11,696 bases of DNA from Rodentolepis nana (lineage: Eukaryota > Platyhelminthes > Cestoda > Cyclophyllidea > Hymenolepididae). A model generated the notes under the pieces. It did no database searches, was not told where the DNA came from, and saw only the letters and a program-made list of their open reading frames with translations. A program made the position numbers and the translations under genes. Below, in pieces: positions 1 to 8,351 of the stretch. Location: the NCBI GenBank assembly GCA_900617975.1, contig UZAE01001747.1, positions 1 to 11,696 on the forward strand. Direction: 5' to 3'. Each line of letters starts with the position of its first letter. Position 1 is the first letter of the stretch.

Positions 1-72
1 TTAAATACATTTGCAAACAAGTTCGCTGAAAGCAAAAAAAGTGGGGATCAATTCCACTGCAAACATCTGCCA

Positions 73-433
73 ACATTAAAACAATATTTATTTATTTATT
101 AATATTAAATGGCAGGCGTTTTGATAATTATCATTAGCCATTTAGCTGACTTCGGGCTTCACAGAGAATAAGGAACATCGAAGTGAAAAAAGTCGAGAGC
201 GGGGGGGGGGTGACAGAAGAGTGTTTAAAAAATGTAAGAGACTGACGCAATAGTGAAAAGTGGTGGGGTGAGAACTGTGAAACTAGTCGAATATGACATA
301 CAGTGGGATCATGGAAGTTTGAAGTTGGAAGTCAATTGCTGGTTTATAGACTTTTTCGTCTTATGATTATATGTTACCCAGGGTGCATCACGTGAAGTTA
401 AGTCTATCGCAAATCCCACATTAATATAATATT
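73..433 (-). mobile_element. SINE-like retroposon copy A with target-site duplications
   Basis: This is a near full-length copy of the window's 330 bp repeat, with the element proper at 89-417 and sense on the minus strand. The tail lies at the left as a TATTTATTTATT run (ATAAATAAATA in sense). It is followed by the conserved GGCGTTTTGAT block, the 12-bp palindrome TGATAATTATCA and a run of ten G at 201-210. The 5' end reads AAGTCTATCGC on the plus strand. The flanks carry a direct repeat, ACATTAAAACAATATT at 73-88 and ACATTAATATAATATT at 418-433, matching at 14 of 16 positions. A target-site duplication of this length beside an A-rich simple tail is typical of target-primed reverse transcription. 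There is no coding capacity. It differs from the other copies at scattered positions, so it is an old insertion. The repeat assignment is secure; the SINE class is inferred. Confidence 0.85.
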
Positions 434-1256
434 AATTCAGAAATGCCAGTTAGCCAATCAGAAGCAGTGAAAAACAGAAGTGATAAGTTCAATGGGAATG
501 AAGTCCCCTAAAGGACAGAGATAATATTATTGTATTTTATCAGTGCAACGGACGAGTTCAAAGGTCATTTAGAAAAATAAGGTATTACTTCCTTTTTACC
601 AACCGGAGCTATGCTCCTCCTCTTATTATTGAGACAAGAAGAAACTTGAAAATTCTTCTTGCATGAATGTGATATAATATATAAGATAAACTTTTCAAAT
701 GTAAATTTGTGGAATTATATTTAGAGGAAAGGTTGGGATCTAGATGAAAGTGAACATATAATGACACATTAGAGGCTTTCGGCGCATTGATAATCGGATC
801 AATACTGAATTATTTAATTCCAACATCGTTGTTAGTATGCCTCCGTACAAGCAATCTTAAGCCCAATTTAAGTAAGTGATAGATTTCAGAGATCGAAAGC
901 ACATAACATTAACATTCGTGTGCGTTAATATTCCAAAAATTTTCGAAAGCAAAAAATTATATGTGTAAATGTTTAATTTAGCTTCTTTTTGGAGATAACT
1001 ATATAAATATAATATATATAAATTTTAATAAGTGCCGATGCTTCGCATATATCATTCTCAAGCGGCTTATCGACAGCGTACAAATGTTTAAATTAAAACC
1101 AGGAGTTCTAATCTTACCAAAGTGGTTCTAATATTTGCTATTTCTAAAGACTCTTCTCGTTACTTACTAGCAGCACAGCGGTTTAACGTGAGTTTTGTTG
1201 TCTTCTTGGCTAAAATCACATAACTTATTGATCAAGTTACTCACACACGCCGTCAG
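434..1256. other. AT-rich noncoding stretch, no gene seen
   Basis: No supported gene, RNA or repeat is visible here. The only local structure of note is a small perfect hairpin at 605-617 (GGAGC, loop TAT, GCTCC). The right end, from about 1165, is somewhat richer in G+C. On the minus strand it contains a donor-like TGCTA|gtaagt at 1161-1166, with an acceptor-like attttag about 42 nt upstream of it. Two frames between those signals are open but too short to judge. Confidence 0.5.
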
Positions 1257-1338
1257 TTGTATTCGGAATTCAAGTTACCACGCAGTTGCAGATTCACCCG
1301 TCTATCCTCAAACATTTCCTCCCCCCCCCCCACTTCAG

Positions 1339-1586
1339 TGAACTTCGGAATGTTATTAATATTAGAAAATAAAAATTGTTTTTTTGGTAACTTTCAACTA
1401 GAGTTGGTGAATTACTCCACACAGTTATTTAGAATGAGTCAATACTCACATTTTGTTTCTGATTATTCAGTAGTAAATGGAGTCGTAAGCATTCGAAAAC
1501 ATGTGGATGAAAATTTAAAAAAAGCCTATCTAATAATCAAAAAAACCTCTTGCTTTTCTCACAAAAAAGAGAGAAAGGAGGATTGA
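1339..1586 (+). other. Open frame behind a strong acceptor-like site (possible exon)
   Basis: A run of eleven C (1321-1331) followed by acttcag forms a textbook-looking plus-strand 3' splice acceptor ending at 1338. Behind it one frame stays open to TGA at 1584-1586, about 82 codons, with an internal ATG at 1349. The translation is lysine-rich at its end (a KKERKED-type tail). It has no domain, membrane segment or motif that I recognise. A frame of this length is not rare in a 12 kb AT-rich window, and no clear donor or polyadenylation signal follows. The C run may simply be one of several homopolymers here. A terminal exon is possible but chance is more likely. Confidence 0.13.
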
Positions 1587-1618
1587 ATTAGACCTGAGAA
1601 CATTGACGTTCCTCTACT

Positions 1619-2002
1619 CTACTCCACTGTCAATGGCACGTATTTATGACTAATGCTAGGTGACTGCGGAAGAACACAAACTCGACACCACTTCAACACA
1701 CACACACGCAAGAAAAGTGGGTTGGAAGATGTGAGGGGAAGAGGTGGAGGTGTGGTAAATGGAATATTCTCCGAGTGACTAAGTGTGAGAAAATATAAAA
1801 AAATGCGGAATGCAACAAAACCCCTGGTAGCGCAGCCTTTTGGTTGAATGGAGTGTATGTGTGTGTGCGCGCCAGCGGTGGTCTTCCAAATCTGACTCAC
1901 TTCAAACTTGTTAATCTGAAGGGGTTGGCTGGGGAGATTTGAAAGAGTGGGAGCTCTGAGTCGGGCACTATAATGATTATATGGGAATCTTGTTACTAGC
2001 AA
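1619..2002 (-). other. G+C-richer block with a long minus-strand open frame, product unrecognised
   Basis: This stretch stands out from its surroundings by composition. It is purine-rich on the plus strand with short CA/TG repeats at 1697-1709 and 1856-1868. One minus-strand frame is open for about 127 codons, but it has no ATG at its start, so it could only be an internal exon or a chance frame. The translation is rich in Ser, Pro, Leu and Thr, includes a proline run, and resembles no family I know. Two acceptor-like sites occur on the minus strand, one of them gttcttccgcag near 1670, and one good donor, gtgagt, at 1895-1900. The block could be a promoter or first-exon region, but no TATA box or initiator can be assigned. 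Confidence 0.15.
1901..1915 (-). other. Possible 15-nt microexon
   Basis: On the minus strand a pyrimidine-rich tract (1916-1945, read as ctttcaaatctccccagcc then aaccccttcag) ends in CAG. Fifteen bases follow, ATTAACAAGTTTGAA, and then the donor gtgagtcag. Both splice signals match metazoan consensus well. Fifteen bases encode Ile-Asn-Lys-Phe-Glu without a frame change, which would suit an alternatively included microexon. Two more AGs upstream (ending at 1929 and 1970) would give exons of about 28 or 69 nt with the same donor. The surrounding frame is open on both sides, so the sites could also be coincidental within a larger exon. No flanking exon was identified. Confidence 0.2.
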
Positions 2003-3370
2003 CTGGTTTCTATTTAAGTTATGTTAGAGTTACTTCACGAACTGATAACCTTTTAATTTCAACTAATATTTCACTTAATTTCCACTTTCTCGGTCATATC
2101 TTCTTTCACCCTTTTGTGTGGGCTTGCTTGTAAATTGCGGAAAAAAAGAAATTTCTATCTAGGAGGATATTGGAGTAGAGTTGAAACAAAAGCCGATTTT
2201 AGCTGGTATATTATTTGTTATCACAATTCAAACAAAACCCCAACAGGTGTTGGTATTCAGTTTTCTCCAGTAGATAACTGCCAGCATGCAACTATATTTA
2301 CTAATAATATTTAACTTGGAAATTATTAATGTGAGTTTAGTATTGGCAGTTTATTGAATGTTTTTTTGTTGTTATTATGTCGACTTCAAAGTGCTAACAT
2401 TTTTCAAAATGCCCACTGCTCTTTTATTATTTACTCTTCCAGCACATTGGTTCTACTCTCAATCTCATGCAAAGTGAAATAATCTTTTGTTATGCAAATG
2501 ATACATTGTGTGAGCTTAAAATTTGATACAATTTTTGCTTGCTTCCTCTACTGTGAAATAATGCTAAATGGACTCGTGTTTTGGTAATAAAAAGTAGCAT
2601 AATTCAATATTCTAGGCCATATGAACAGTAATTTTCTTTTCAGAGTTAAAATTTAGCCATAAATAATAAATGAATGACTGAACCTATAGAGTAAAGCAAT
2701 CCAACTTTAAATATTTAAAGGATTGAATGAAAGTTGAAGGATCTTCTCCTGTCAATAATCACATTTTTTCACTAAGACCGCGTGTTTCACAATGATGAAA
2801 TTTAAACAACATTCCAATCGATTTTTTTCTAGAAAATTTGGATATTCATAACTTCATTGTTTCAAATATTTTACCCCCCCCCCCTCCTTCAATTAATTCA
2901 AAGGTTGGGTAAGTCAATGCCTCTACCCCGTTTGACATTTCTTTAAGTTATACATGAGCTTTAAAATAGGATGGTGCTATGAATAATGAAAGGAGTTATT
3001 AATTAATTTATTTCTCATGCCAGGCAATATTTAGTTTGCAATAATTTAAAATATGTTGTTCTTTTTGGGAAAAAATTATACCTGCTTTTAAATTGGCAGA
3101 GCAGCCAAATTGCTCAAACGGAAATTAATTTTAATGGCATTTGTTCTTTATGATCAAAATTGAAATGAAAATAATTAAGCTAAATATTATTTTAACGTTA
3201 ATTTGAAAAATATTTCGTATTAAATACAAATAAATTTCTTATTTTGAAAGATGATTGTCCATTCTATTACCTACGTGAATCCTTCTAATTTTAGGACAGT
3301 TCATTATATGCAAGAAATTCAATAACGAATGAATGATAAAATTGAAATCAAGAGAAATTGAACAAATACA
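2003..3370. other. AT-rich noncoding stretch, no gene seen
   Basis: Open frames here are short and lack coding character. A plus-strand acceptor-like ttactcttccag ends at 2442 and another, attttcttttcag, at 2642. Neither is followed by a convincing exon. A run of eleven C lies at 2874-2884. The segment reads as intergenic or intronic DNA just beyond the proposed polyadenylation site of the minus-strand gene. Confidence 0.45.
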
Positions 3371-3381
3371 AAATCTATTTG

Positions 3382-3387
3382 TTTATT
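3382..3387 (-). terminator. Polyadenylation signal AATAAA
   Basis: AATAAA on the minus strand lies 108 bases downstream of the TGA of the proposed last coding exon. A T- and GT-rich stretch (TGTATTTGTTCAATTTCTC) follows 7 to 30 bases further on, as expected of a downstream element. AATAAA is common by chance in AT-rich DNA, so the support comes from its position relative to the stop codon and the downstream element. Confidence 0.35.
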
Positions 3388-3495
3388 CAACTAAATTTAA
3401 ATCTAATCTCTTCATGGACATAACAAAAACATCATTTGCGAAATGATCTTATGTCGGGTCATTTTAGCCACTTTACAAAAGCATTTTTTTCAAGT

Positions 3496-3540
3496 TCAAA
3501 CCCAACGAGAGAACTTCAGCTCATATTGAGATGTCATACG
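3496..3540 (-). CDS. Proposed last coding exon of minus-strand gene, product unrecognised
   Basis: On the minus strand the acceptor ggtcatttcag (AG at 3541-3542) opens a phase-0 frame of fourteen codons, RMTSQYELKFSRWV, followed by TGA at 3496-3498. The upstream exon at 4031-4123 also ends in phase 0, so the two join without a frame break across a 490-base intron (3541-4030). A 3' UTR of about 110 bases with AATAAA then follows. The evidence is the ordered set donor, acceptor, stop and poly(A) signal rather than homology. Weak points are the short exon, the mediocre pyrimidine tract and the absence of any recognised protein motif. If the upstream exon splices elsewhere, this one is spurious. 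Confidence 0.3.
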   Translation of the reverse strand, partial: RMTSQYELKFSRWV

Positions 3541-4030
3541 CTGAAATGACCTTTTTACTAGATGACGAATACTATGTCAAATCAAATTCAATTTTATCTC
3601 GCTTCAACTGCTTCTCTATTTACTTCCTCTCGACTACAAATTCCAATTGTTTGACCGGAACCCAAAAAATGTGTACTTTAAATGTATATCTTAGTGTCTT
3701 GTATCATTTTTAACGAACTTTTATGTATTCGATTTAACTTCCGACTTCTCTAAATGTTAAAAATGAAAATGAGAGAATGCGATTTTAAACAAGGTAAGAG
3801 TAGACAGACAATTTTCCTTAAAGTCCAAGGTTTCAAAAATTTTTTCTTTCTTTGAACAATAATAACCACTTCTGCCGGTTTGGAAATATTGTCGAAAAGG
3901 AATCGGGTAGTCTTAACTTTGTTTAAAGAGTTTTCCTTTCCTATCTTTAAAAGTACATTTTTTCCAGATAAAAAAAAACTTTCAGGTAAGAAAATTATTT
4001 CGAAGAAGTTGAATTGATGCCCAAACTTAC

Positions 4031-4123
4031 TTGCATTTTTCTTGCTCTGTTCACTATTTCATCTTGACAAATGTGTGCTCCATCATCTTGAGATAGAATA
4101 CCTTCCACGTCAAAAAAAACATG
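4031..4123 (-). CDS. Candidate internal coding exon, minus strand, product unrecognised
   Basis: This is the most gene-like sequence in the window. On the minus strand it encodes 31 residues starting HVFFDVEGILSQDDG and ending DEIVNRARKMQ: acidic, polar, well mixed and clearly protein-like. It stops exactly at a strong donor, CAA|gtaagttt. The 5' boundary is uncertain. An AG just before the CAT codon (4124-4125, in cggtag) gives the 93-nt, 31-codon exon listed. The better-looking acceptor, gaatttcag, ends at 4145 and would make the exon 4031-4144 (114 nt). In that case the coding frame meets TGA and TAG before the CAT codon, while the frame open at the start (QIDPIGSMFF) leaves the good frame within a run of eight T. 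The longer form therefore implies a length change in the T run (decay or sequencing error) or a different use of the exon. SINE copy B lies antisense in the intron just upstream. I cannot name the protein. Confidence 0.45.
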
Positions 4124-4232
4124 CTACCGATGGGGTCAATCTGTCTGAAATTCAAAGCATACAAAGCACATTCAAAATAATGTTACATTATTATGAAGAA
4201 AATTAAAAGGGACAAGAATAAAATATCTAAAT

Positions 4233-4592
4233 AAACATTTAAAATGGAGTGTGCGATGGACTTACTTCCACGTGGTACACCCTGAGCAAAGTATACTCAT
4301 AAGGCGAAAAAGTCTATTTACTGGCAGTTGACTTCTCACTTCTAACTACCATCACCCCACTGTATGTCATATTCGACTACTTCCACAGTAATCATCTCAC
4401 CTTTGTCCCTACCTTTGTGTTTATCTCTTTCACATCTTTGAAACACTCTTCCATTCAGCCCCTCCCCCTCTCGACTTTTTTCACTTTAATGTTCCTTCCC
4501 CTCTGTAAGGCCTGAAGTCAACTAAAGGGCTAATGATAACTGCCAAAACGCCGGCTATTTAATGGAAATAAATAAATAAAACATTTGAAATG
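4233..4592 (+). mobile_element. SINE-like retroposon copy B with target-site duplications
   Basis: This is a full-length copy with sense on the plus strand and the element at 4247-4578. It starts GAGTGTGCGATGGACTTAC, passes the conserved CACGTGGTACACCCTG and CATATTCGACTAC blocks and the C-rich tract, and ends in AAATAAATAAATA. The flanking direct repeats are AAACATTTAAAATG at 4233-4246 and AAACATTTGAAATG at 4579-4592, 13 of 14 identical. These are the best-defined ends of the family, with both termini fixed by the duplication. If the exon at 4031-4123 is real, this copy lies in its upstream intron in antisense orientation. On the gene strand it then offers a donor-like GTAAGT at 4260-4265. 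It has no coding capacity of its own. Confidence 0.88.
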
Positions 4593-6401
4593 CGTTAGAA
4601 AGTTCAAGTCTTGAAGAATTGGATTAGGCCCTACCTTGATTAAAGTACTTTAAATGACACTTTTATGTGGCTGTGTGGCCCTGGTGTAATCGTTCTAAAG
4701 GCATTTATAAGATATTCACTAGGATCGATGTTCACTGAAATGAGTCATGCCTCTAGAGGAACGAAGTTCAACGAAATCATTGATTGTACATCCATGTTCT
4801 GGTCGCTTGGGTTATTAACAACAAGTTTGACAGAGTTCGAATTCGTTCGAATTTTAACAGTACGCTTTAATTAAAAACAGACACTACAGCAGGTGATACT
4901 AAAATCGCTTTTACGGGCCTTCCAATAAAAATTTATTTAAATTAAAAGTTTAAAAATCACTTAGAAATGTCAATACATCAACAGAAAAGGCTTCAATTAC
5001 CCTCTCTTCAGTATTTAGCCTTAACTGTTCTTTTTGCGGGCATTTCAGTGAAGAAAATTAAGCATAATTTAAATGACACAATAATGAACCAAGATGAGAA
5101 GTAAAACCGTTTATTTCAGTTAAGAAGCCCTCTTAGTCCAGGAAACTAAGCCCAATATAAATAACATTGGACCAAATAGCCATTTTTGCTTCGAAATACC
5201 CTCGAATGACCAAAATTCAAATGCCATGAGAAAGTCGTTGTTTTTAATGCAGGAATTTATAAATTTGGAAAATTTATGTCTAAATTTAATTTTATTTAAT
5301 AGCTTAAAATATGCATAAATCTCCCTGAAAAGCGAATTTTCCCATGAGCCAATCAAACAGTCAATTGATTAGGTAAAGAATAAAAAATTTCACAACCAGT
5401 TCTTTACTTATCGGATTAATAGTGCTTTTATTATAGAAAGTTCAAATTTCTGAATTCCAAGTTAACCTTCTGAGTGAATTAGAAGTCGTAGAGTTCAATG
5501 CCTATGGAAGTGTTGATCAAATTGAGGGGTGGGCCATAGCAACTAATAGCAACCCGTTCATACACAAAATATAAGATTTTTTCAATGTTGAGTTTAAAAA
5601 AGAAAAAAAAGATTATTCGAGGCTTCCTTTTGGCAAGAATTTTTGAAAGACAAGAAAATGTCATTCTGTTTGAAATTTAATGAAAATTGACGTGGTTCAT
5701 AATGGTGCATCACTTGCTTTGCGTCTCTTCCAAGCTGATTTTTCTTAATATTAGGCAAAAAAAGCTTCAACACATTATAAATAAATAATAATTAGAAATA
5801 CCTACTTTTCAAAAATTAGGCTTAGCGCAATAATTAAGAATAAACTAGGCTAATTGTATTGATTTCAGTATACTCCAAATTTCCCTCATTTAATTCTAAC
5901 ACCACTATTAGTATAGAATTCATTTTCAAATCTTTAAGAAAAAAATTAACGAAACGAAATTGTTTTGCTTACGATCAATAGTTTATAAATTAATGAATTT
6001 CATCATTGACTTTATTAGGCCGTACGCATTAAAAATTGAAAGTACCTTTCGGTAATCTAACTTTACACTGCAATAATAATACCGCGTGGGTAGTGCATTG
6101 ATTTGTTGTTTGAATTTATAAGTAATGTATAGCATACAACTATTTAAAAATTTAATCAATATTTTATTAAAATAAACAGATATGTACGTGGAGCTATTAC
6201 GTTGATAATTGCCAACATCACGACGCTATACTTGTATTTAAGACGTTAGGTTGCTATAGTAACACAGGCGTTTGGCACTGTATTTAATAGAGGAAGTAGA
6301 CTCATAACGTAACCTGCAATTTATTAATCTTATTGTAATTATTCTCACCACCAATTCCTACTTACACAAACACTGTAGCCAGAGTGTGTGTATGTATATG
6401 T
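4593..6401. other. Long AT-rich stretch, no gene supported
   Basis: Several frames of 60 to 80 codons occur on both strands (for example 4665-4874 plus with an ATG, and 5120-5356 minus). None shows a recognisable domain, signal peptide or supporting splice pair, and their number is what AT-rich DNA gives by chance. A 10-bp direct repeat GTTCGAATTC/GTTCGAATT lies at 4835-4853. Plus-strand acceptor-like sites end near 5051, 5120 and 5870, without clear exons behind them. Most likely this is intronic or intergenic DNA. Confidence 0.4.
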
Positions 6402-6844
6402 TTATTCATTTTTTATTGATATATTGATTCCATGATTGACTAGGCAACTGTACTTCGTAAATAACATCGAAAGAAAAAAAACCCTAAAGCATTTAGCCTC
6501 CTTTGAGTTCGACGAATAATCAAGCTCATCGTTTGATAGAAAATGTTCCACCAGAGTACTTTCCATAGGAACGCTAAAGTGGACTTTGAAATGAAACTTT
6601 ATAAAGCGTTTTGTAAAACTAATATTTTTCATCAGAATTACTGTCATGGAGGTGTGTGTCTTACGAAGAAGGTGCTTTGAGAATTTGGGTGAAGTGTTCT
6701 AGGAGCGCCCTTTTCGAAATCAAATTGGACGTCACTTTACAAGGAAGTTTCGAATTGTCTTCGTTTCCATTTACGTTTACTAGTCGTATGACCTACTTAA
6801 ATCGAAGAAATATTGTAATACTAAACTTCATTGAATACATTTAG
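6402..6844. other. Two adjacent small open frames of unknown meaning
   Basis: A minus-strand frame at 6402-6647 starts with ATG and encodes 81 residues. Next to it, a plus-strand frame at 6656-6844 (no ATG start) encodes about 62. Both fall where the sequence is slightly richer in G+C, and the translations are more evenly mixed than those of the surrounding AT-rich DNA. Neither has a motif I recognise, and their divergent layout suggests no single exon. On the minus strand just below, ctctggctacag followed within 10 bases by gtaagtagg gives an acceptor-donor pair at 6354-6370. It is too tight to be convincing. Confidence 0.12.
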
Positions 6845-6875
6845 TTGTAATAAAATGTTTTAAAAGTTTATGGGT

Positions 6876-6909
6876 TAATTACTAATTAAAACATCAAGCC
6901 CATTAATTA
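6876..6909. promoter_or_regulatory. Cluster of three TAATTA motifs
   Basis: TAATTA occurs at 6876-6881, 6883-6888 and 6904-6909, three times in 34 bases. TAATTA is the core site for many homeodomain proteins, so an enhancer element is conceivable. At this base composition one TAATTA per roughly 700 bases is expected by chance, so the clustering is notable but not proof. A 15-base G run (6938-6952) follows 28 bases later. Confidence 0.15.
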
Positions 6910-6937
6910 CACTCAACGTTTGAAAATATTGAAAATT

Positions 6938-6952
6938 GGGGGGGGGGGGGGG
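6938..6952 (+). repeat. Run of fifteen G (longest homopolymer of G/C)
   Basis: Fifteen consecutive G, followed by AGGAGGG, outside any copy of the retroposon. In AT-rich DNA such a run needs an active cause such as slippage, and it can form G-quadruplex structure. The exact length is the kind of feature most exposed to sequencing or assembly error. Confidence 0.8.
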
Positions 6953-7864
6953 AGGAGGGTGCGGGAATTCATTTATTATTATATTTAGACATAAATTCTC
7001 ACATTTCCTTCACGCTCCGTTTAAGCGAGAGATTAATTCATCTTCTATAAACATTGCTACAAAATGATACTTTTCCCCACAAATTTCCCTTTAGTCTTAT
7101 TAACTAAACACCTTTTTTTGAATGACTATTTTACCTACTCATTCTCGTTTATTTTGTTTGAGTTCGCTTTGGAACTAATTAATGATTGTGTATTCGTTTG
7201 CCAGTGGTCAACAAGAAAGTTATTAACATGCTCATTGGTGTTTATCCAGTGATGTGAATGCGCCGAAGAATGAATCGAGCCACACAAACGAATGACTTCA
7301 AGATGCCTTCAAATCTAATTCCACAAACAATTCATGTGCTGGTTTTTCCCCCTATTCCAGAAGATTAAATTATTTGCCCAAAACTAATTGCTCCTGGCTT
7401 TAATCCAATGTAACCTTAATTGCTCAAGTGTTTTTGTTCGCTAGCACAATTAGTCTAGAGTAATTATTAAACTGGCAAAAAAATTTAAATGTTTTGGTGA
7501 ATTTAATAACTAATTCAAAATTTTATGGCTAGATCGTTGGGTTTTGTAAATTCTTTAAACATGCTTCGATAAAATAAAAAAATGCCCTAAAGAAGCGAAG
7601 CTGTTGGCTGCTAGATTGTGATTCCTAACGAAATAAGTCTGAGCAAATGCCTTCGTCCTTCTGACAAAATGACAAATTGTGCTCCAAGATTCAAATAATT
7701 CTGAGCTCTTAACCACTGCGATGATGTGATTTAATGGGTATACATTTCTCGAAGGTTGGTTTGTTCCAAGTGCCTGGTTATTTTATTCATGTCAAGAGAA
7801 TATGATTTTCTAAGAACGTAACATGGAAGTAAGAAGGAAAAATAATATTTGGTATTTGTTAATC
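6953..7864. other. AT-rich stretch without a supported gene
   Basis: Only short frames occur. The part at 7290-7480 has a more mixed composition with repeated homeodomain-like cores (AATTAG, TAATTG, TAATTAT). That look is common in conserved noncoding elements, but single-sequence inspection cannot test it. Confidence 0.4.
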
Positions 7865-8206
7865 CATTTATTTATTCATATCAAATGACAGGCGTTTTGA
7901 TAGTTATCATTAGCCCTTTAGTTAAAATCCGGCCTCACAGATGGGAAGGAACACCAAAGTGAAAGAAAGTCGAGAGGGGGGAGGGAGAACAGAAGAGTGT
8001 TTCAAAGATAAAGGTAGAAGAGGTAGAAATAAGGTGAGGTGAGTACTGTGGAAGTAGTCGAAAATGACATACATTGGGGTGATGGTAGTTTGAAGTCAGT
8101 AGTCAACTGCCGGTTAATAGACCTTTTTGCCGTATGAGTATAAGTTACCCAGAGTGCAACACGTGGAGGTAAGTCTATCGCAAGTTACCCAGAGTGCAAC
8201 ACGTGG
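7865..8206 (-). mobile_element. SINE-like retroposon copy C with rearranged 5' end
   Basis: Sense is on the minus strand. The tail (ATTTATTTATTC on the plus strand) starts near 7865 and the internal blocks follow in the same order as in the other copies. The element's 5' end is unusual. The segment AAGTTACCCAGAGTGCAAC plus ACGTGG at 8142-8166 is repeated identically at 8182-8206, a 40-base period. This gives a partial tandem duplication of the 5' end instead of the simple terminus seen in A, B, D and E. No clear target-site duplication flanks it. A weak ATTTGTT match at 7854-7860 and 8296-8302 would imply that about 90 further bases belong to the insertion. On the plus strand it carries two donor-like sites, GTGAGT at 8039-8044 and GTAAGT at 8169-8174. 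Confidence 0.82.
8142..8206. repeat. Partial tandem duplication, 40-bp period
   Basis: The first unit is 8142-8181. The second is 8182-8206 and is identical over 25 bases. The duplication lies within copy C of the retroposon at its 5' terminus and is absent from the other five copies. Confidence 0.9.
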
Positions 8207-8351
8207 CCAGTGGCGTCTATGCGTTTGAGCGCATAAGATCTGGTTGTGGTTGTCTTACCTTCACCTAATGCTCTTCTTCTAGCACACCAACGCCAATTTG
8301 TTCCAACTGGGCTTTGACCTATCATCTCCCTTGTCTTATAATACTAATTAG
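8207..8351. other. G+C-richer segment beside copy C, possible exon or extra 5' retroposon sequence
   Basis: This segment is distinctly richer in G+C than its surroundings and is not found in the other copies of the repeat. It contains a perfect 6-bp stem hairpin at 8219-8236 (TATGCG, loop TTTGAG, CGCATA). On the plus strand ctcttcttctag (AG at 8281-8282) could be a splice acceptor opening a 22-codon frame to TAG at 8349-8351, with AATAAA at 8442-8447. On the minus strand GGTGAAG|gtaagac is a donor-like site at about 8253-8262. A minus-strand frame is also open for about 46 codons up to TAA in the second duplication unit. These readings conflict, so none is secure. It may be a 5' extension carried by copy C, a host exon, or part of another repeat. 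Confidence 0.2.

Noticed and set aside
73..433. Repeat family as a MITE or other DNA transposon
   Set aside because: The ends are not inverted repeats, one end is an A-rich simple tail, and the target duplications are long and variable, as in retroposons.
1828..1845. tRNA-like A box (TAGCGCAGCC) followed by a B-box-like GGTTGAATGG
   Set aside because: The two are far too close together, no cloverleaf can be built, and no similar copy exists in the window.
3531..3713. 60-codon plus-strand frame beginning MSYAEMTFLL
   Set aside because: It overlaps the proposed minus-strand acceptor and last exon, and has no supporting signal of its own.
4371..4380. B-box-like ATTCGACTAC in the retroposon, suggesting a tRNA-derived SINE head
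   Set aside because: It lies about 125 bases from the 5' end instead of about 55-60, and no convincing A box precedes it at the right distance.
4665..4874. 69-codon plus-strand frame starting with ATG
   Set aside because: No motif, splice support or conservation can be shown; frames of this size are expected by chance in this sequence.
5120..5664. Minus-strand frames of 61 and 78 codons
   Set aside because: Their amino acid make-up (Phe, Ile, Lys, Leu) reflects AT-rich DNA, and no exon boundaries support them.
8207..8340. Minus-strand peptide with LGEGKTTTT, resembling the nucleotide loop of formate-tetrahydrofolate ligase
   Set aside because: Residues on both sides do not match that family and the frame soon stops; a short threonine-rich coincidence is more likely.
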